Shown piece after piece: positions 62,291 to 64,000 of a DNA stretch of 64,000 nt. How positions within the stretch are numbered: position 1 is the stretch's first letter; every line of letters starts with the position of its first letter. This DNA is from Bradyrhizobium lablabi. Its GTDB lineage: Bacteria; Pseudomonadota; Alphaproteobacteria; Rhizobiales; Xanthobacteraceae. The notes below the pieces were generated by a model. The model did no database searches. It saw only the letters and a list, made by a program, of their open reading frames with translations, and was not told the origin of the DNA. The DNA is taken from assembly GCF_018131005.1 (NCBI RefSeq), contig NZ_JAFCJK010000005.1:543228-607227 (forward strand), in the 5' to 3' direction. The position numbers and the translations under genes were made by a program.

Positions 62291-63196
62291 CGTTGCGTGC
62301 GGTATGCCCCGATGGGGCACTTCGACTGACCAGTCGCGAAGCCGCGCGACCTTGACGAAAGCGTCCAGCGCTGGCGCGTAGCGGCGCCCCTGCACAGCCA
62401 GTAGCCGCACCTCCCGCGAAACCGGGTCGCCTTCGAGCGGAATGGTCTTGAGCGTCGGAAGACGCGGCATGTGCTCGGGCGCGAGCATCACGCCGAAGCC
62501 AGCTGCGGCCATGTGCTGCAGGTGCAAGTCGTGACCGCTGCAGTGCCCGAGGCGGGGCGGTTCCTCGGGGAAATACGACCGCTGGATCTTCGGGGCGACG
62601 TCGCATCCGGCGCGTTCCAGCAAGACGGTCTCGCGGAGGTCGTCGATGCCGATCGAGGGACGGTTTGCGAGCTGGTGTGTCGGCGCGAGAACCGCGACGT
62701 AGCGCTCTTCGAACAGCAGCCAGTCGTCGATGCGGGCAGGTATGTCCTGCACGTCCCCGACCATTGCGGCGTTGATCTCCCCCTCAAGCAGGAGGTCGAC
62801 GAGCTTCTCCGCTGCGCCCTCGCGCAGCTCGACCTGAAGTCCAGGGAGGTACTTTGCGATCTCCGCGATCGGATCGAGGACGAGCGATGCCGAGATCGAG
62901 GGGGCGAGGCCGATCTTCAGTGGCGCGACCTCCTTGCGTCGGAACTCCCGGGCCCTGCGACGCACCGCCTCCGCCGAGGCCAGTGTGCGGTCCAGCATCG
63001 GAAGGACTTCCTTTCCAAGGTCGGTGAGCTGCGTCAGCTGGCGCTCGCGGTAGATCAACTGGCCGCCGAGCTCCTCCTCGAGCTTCTGCACGCCCTTGGT
63101 CAGGGCAGGCTGCGTGACATTGCACTGCTCGGCTGCCCGGGTGAAGTTGAGCGTGGACGCGACGGCGAGGAAGTAACGAATTTGACGAAGCTCCAT
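62171..63196 (-). CDS. LysR-family transcriptional regulator
   Basis: A 341-aa regulator: N-terminal winged HTH (MELRQIRYFLAVASTLNFTR and QCNVTQPALTKGVQKLEEEL, about 1-60) and substrate-binding domain (KIGLAPSISASLVLDPIAEI onward). Full LysR proteins are about 300 aa; the last ~40 residues (from about VPHRGIPHA) are Ser/Arg-rich and overlap the antitoxin remnant in another frame, so the native 3' end has been replaced. The ATG at 63196 follows the family start. Its target is unknown. Confidence 0.88.
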   Translation of the reverse strand: MELRQIRYFLAVASTLNFTRAAEQCNVTQPALTKGVQKLEEELGGQLIYRERQLTQLTDLGKEVLPMLDRTLASAEAVRRRAREFRRKEVAPLKIGLAPSISASLVLDPIAEIAKYLPGLQVELREGAAEKLVDLLLEGEINAAMVGDVQDIPARIDDWLLFEERYVAVLAPTHQLANRPSIGIDDLRETVLLERAGCDVAPKIQRSYFPEEPPRLGHCSGHDLHLQHMAAAGFGVMLAPEHMPRLPTLKTIPLEGDPVSREVRLLAVQGRRYAPALDAFVKVARLRDWSVEVPHRGIPHATLPPAGKRPAISLRSSTEATSISRPSSSATGARTRRSRRP

Positions 63197-63446
63197 GGGC
63201 TGCTCTCCGTCAAGTTGCACTGTCAATACTGACAGCCTTGCGTTGCTCCGTCCGCACTCGGGCGCTCGTGGTCTCTCACCGAGAGGGCGAAGGCGACCTC
63301 GGTGACTGTCAACGGCCTCATGTTGATGGCAAGGGGCGCTGCGGTCGATTGCGCGGAGGTACTGTGAGGTTCGCTTGTCGCTGCCTGTGCTAAGCGATCG
63401 CTCAGGAGTGAGGGCGTAAAATCTCGCGCCCGAATCCGTTAGCCGG

Positions 63447-63701
63447 ATGGGCGCCGCGAGGAAGGGGATCTCGGAGGGTCTGCTCGCGCGCGTCCTCGCC
63501 GACTGGGACATGAGCGAGGTTGAGCTGCACGCCGTCTTTCCGGCGCGCAAAGCTGCGAAGCCATCCGCGCGTGCATTCGTCGACTTGCTTGCTTCAAATA
63601 CCGTCATGATCTTTCCTTCCGGGTCGCAATTGCGCTCCGAGTTCCCTCGGGACCAGCGGGCATGGCTCTTAATGACCCGCATGTGCCGCCGTAGTGAGTA
63701 A
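63447..63701 (+). pseudogene. LysR substrate-binding-domain C-terminal fragment
   Basis: GLLARVLADWDMSEVELHAV and FPARKAAKPSARAFVDLL are the usual last residues of LysR regulators. The frame lacks the HTH and most of the effector domain and runs on 30 residues past the conserved end. 63702-63896 holds no gene. Confidence 0.6.
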
Positions 63702-63896
63702 AGCCGGGCAAATCGCTCCAAATTGCTGCTAAAAAAAGAGAATTCGCGTCCGCCGATCCAGCAAGACCATGGGACGGCTGGCATTTCCCGGGCGGTGGAG
63801 TACGATTTCTCCAGGCTGGAGAGAGGCCGCGCGTGTGGCGCACGAAGAGCTTGATCAGCCGACTTCAAGCCCAAGCCCGACGCCGGAGTCTGACAG

Positions 63897-64000
63897 ATGG
63901 TGCAGCAGTCGCTGAACGTCGCCTACTCGGACGATAGCTCTCAGGTGTTGTGGGAGGACGGCGAGCGCGTGTTCAGCCGTGGCTGGCGACTGGACGACAA
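63897..64000 (+). CDS. Start of a probable large multidomain Ser/Thr kinase-ATPase-histidine kinase, partial
   Basis: From the ATG at 63897 the frame reads MVQQSLNVAYSDDSSQ, then WEDGERVFSRGWRLDD, to the window end. This matches the N-terminus I recall for very large rhizobial trifunctional kinase/sensor proteins. A stop codon (TGA) lies two codons upstream, fixing the 5' limit. Only about 34 residues are visible, so the identity is tentative. Confidence 0.5.
   Translation, partial: MVQQSLNVAYSDDSSQVLWEDGERVFSRGWRLDD

Overview
The window looks like a Bradyrhizobium-type alphaproteobacterial chromosome. The evidence is uniformly high GC, long and largely minus-strand operons, extragenic inverted-repeat families of the type seen throughout Bradyrhizobium genomes (about 1.7, 3.4, 5.1, 11.2 and 43.5 kb), and proteins that read like rhizobial families (FixNOQP-type oxidase, Bfd, DUF2189, M81 peptidase). 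No database search was possible; all family calls come from reading the translated sequence.

Layout. (1) 0-17.5 kb is ordinary catabolic chromosome. It holds a partial MetE-like protein, a Nu-class GST, a DsbA-like isomerase and a quinone oxidoreductase. A long minus-strand peptide/amide-use block follows: CPG2-like M20 peptidase, DppB and DppC permeases, fused DppDF ATPase, M81 peptidase, M20 amidohydrolase, amidase, crotonase and alpha/beta hydrolase. A divergent peptide-binding protein completes it. (2) At 17.55 kb a 57-nt 3' fragment of a tRNA-Leu(UAA) sits beside a tyrosine integrase and opens an integrative element. Its core (18.9-26.9 kb) has an AlpA-like regulator, a small zinc-finger protein, an adenine methylase, a family-A DNA polymerase with its partner protein, a winged-helix-like protein, a serine recombinase with a repeated TTCGCACC site, and a DUF3102 protein. 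No intact tRNA-Leu or second att copy was seen to the right, so the right end of the island is undefined. (3) 27-31.6 kb is sparse: Bfd ferredoxin, a caspase-fold protein with both catalytic residues replaced, small secreted proteins, one pseudogene.

(4) 31.6-61 kb is an unusual haem and respiration region interleaved with decayed DNA. It has a cbb3 oxidase operon (ccoN-O-Q-P, an 81-aa protein, a DUF2189 protein, ccoI, ccoS) that lacks ccoG and ccoH, a class I cytochrome c, hemC, a cytochrome b561, a degenerate sensor kinase and a DUF3095 protein. Then come a whole cytochrome c maturation set split into ccmCDG-I'-E-F-H and an opposed ccmA-ccmB, hemA, two tandem cytochrome P460-family proteins and a secreted 364-aa protein. 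Together these genes could supply extra haem (HemA, HemC), attach it to c-type apoproteins (Ccm) and feed a high-affinity oxidase plus P460 cytochromes. Physical linkage is seen; joint function is inference.

(5) 61-64 kb is mostly wreckage: formate-dehydrogenase-region fragments, a frameshifted MbcA/ParS/Xre-type antitoxin remnant abutting a LysR gene, a second LysR fragment, and the first codons of what is probably a large multidomain sensor kinase.
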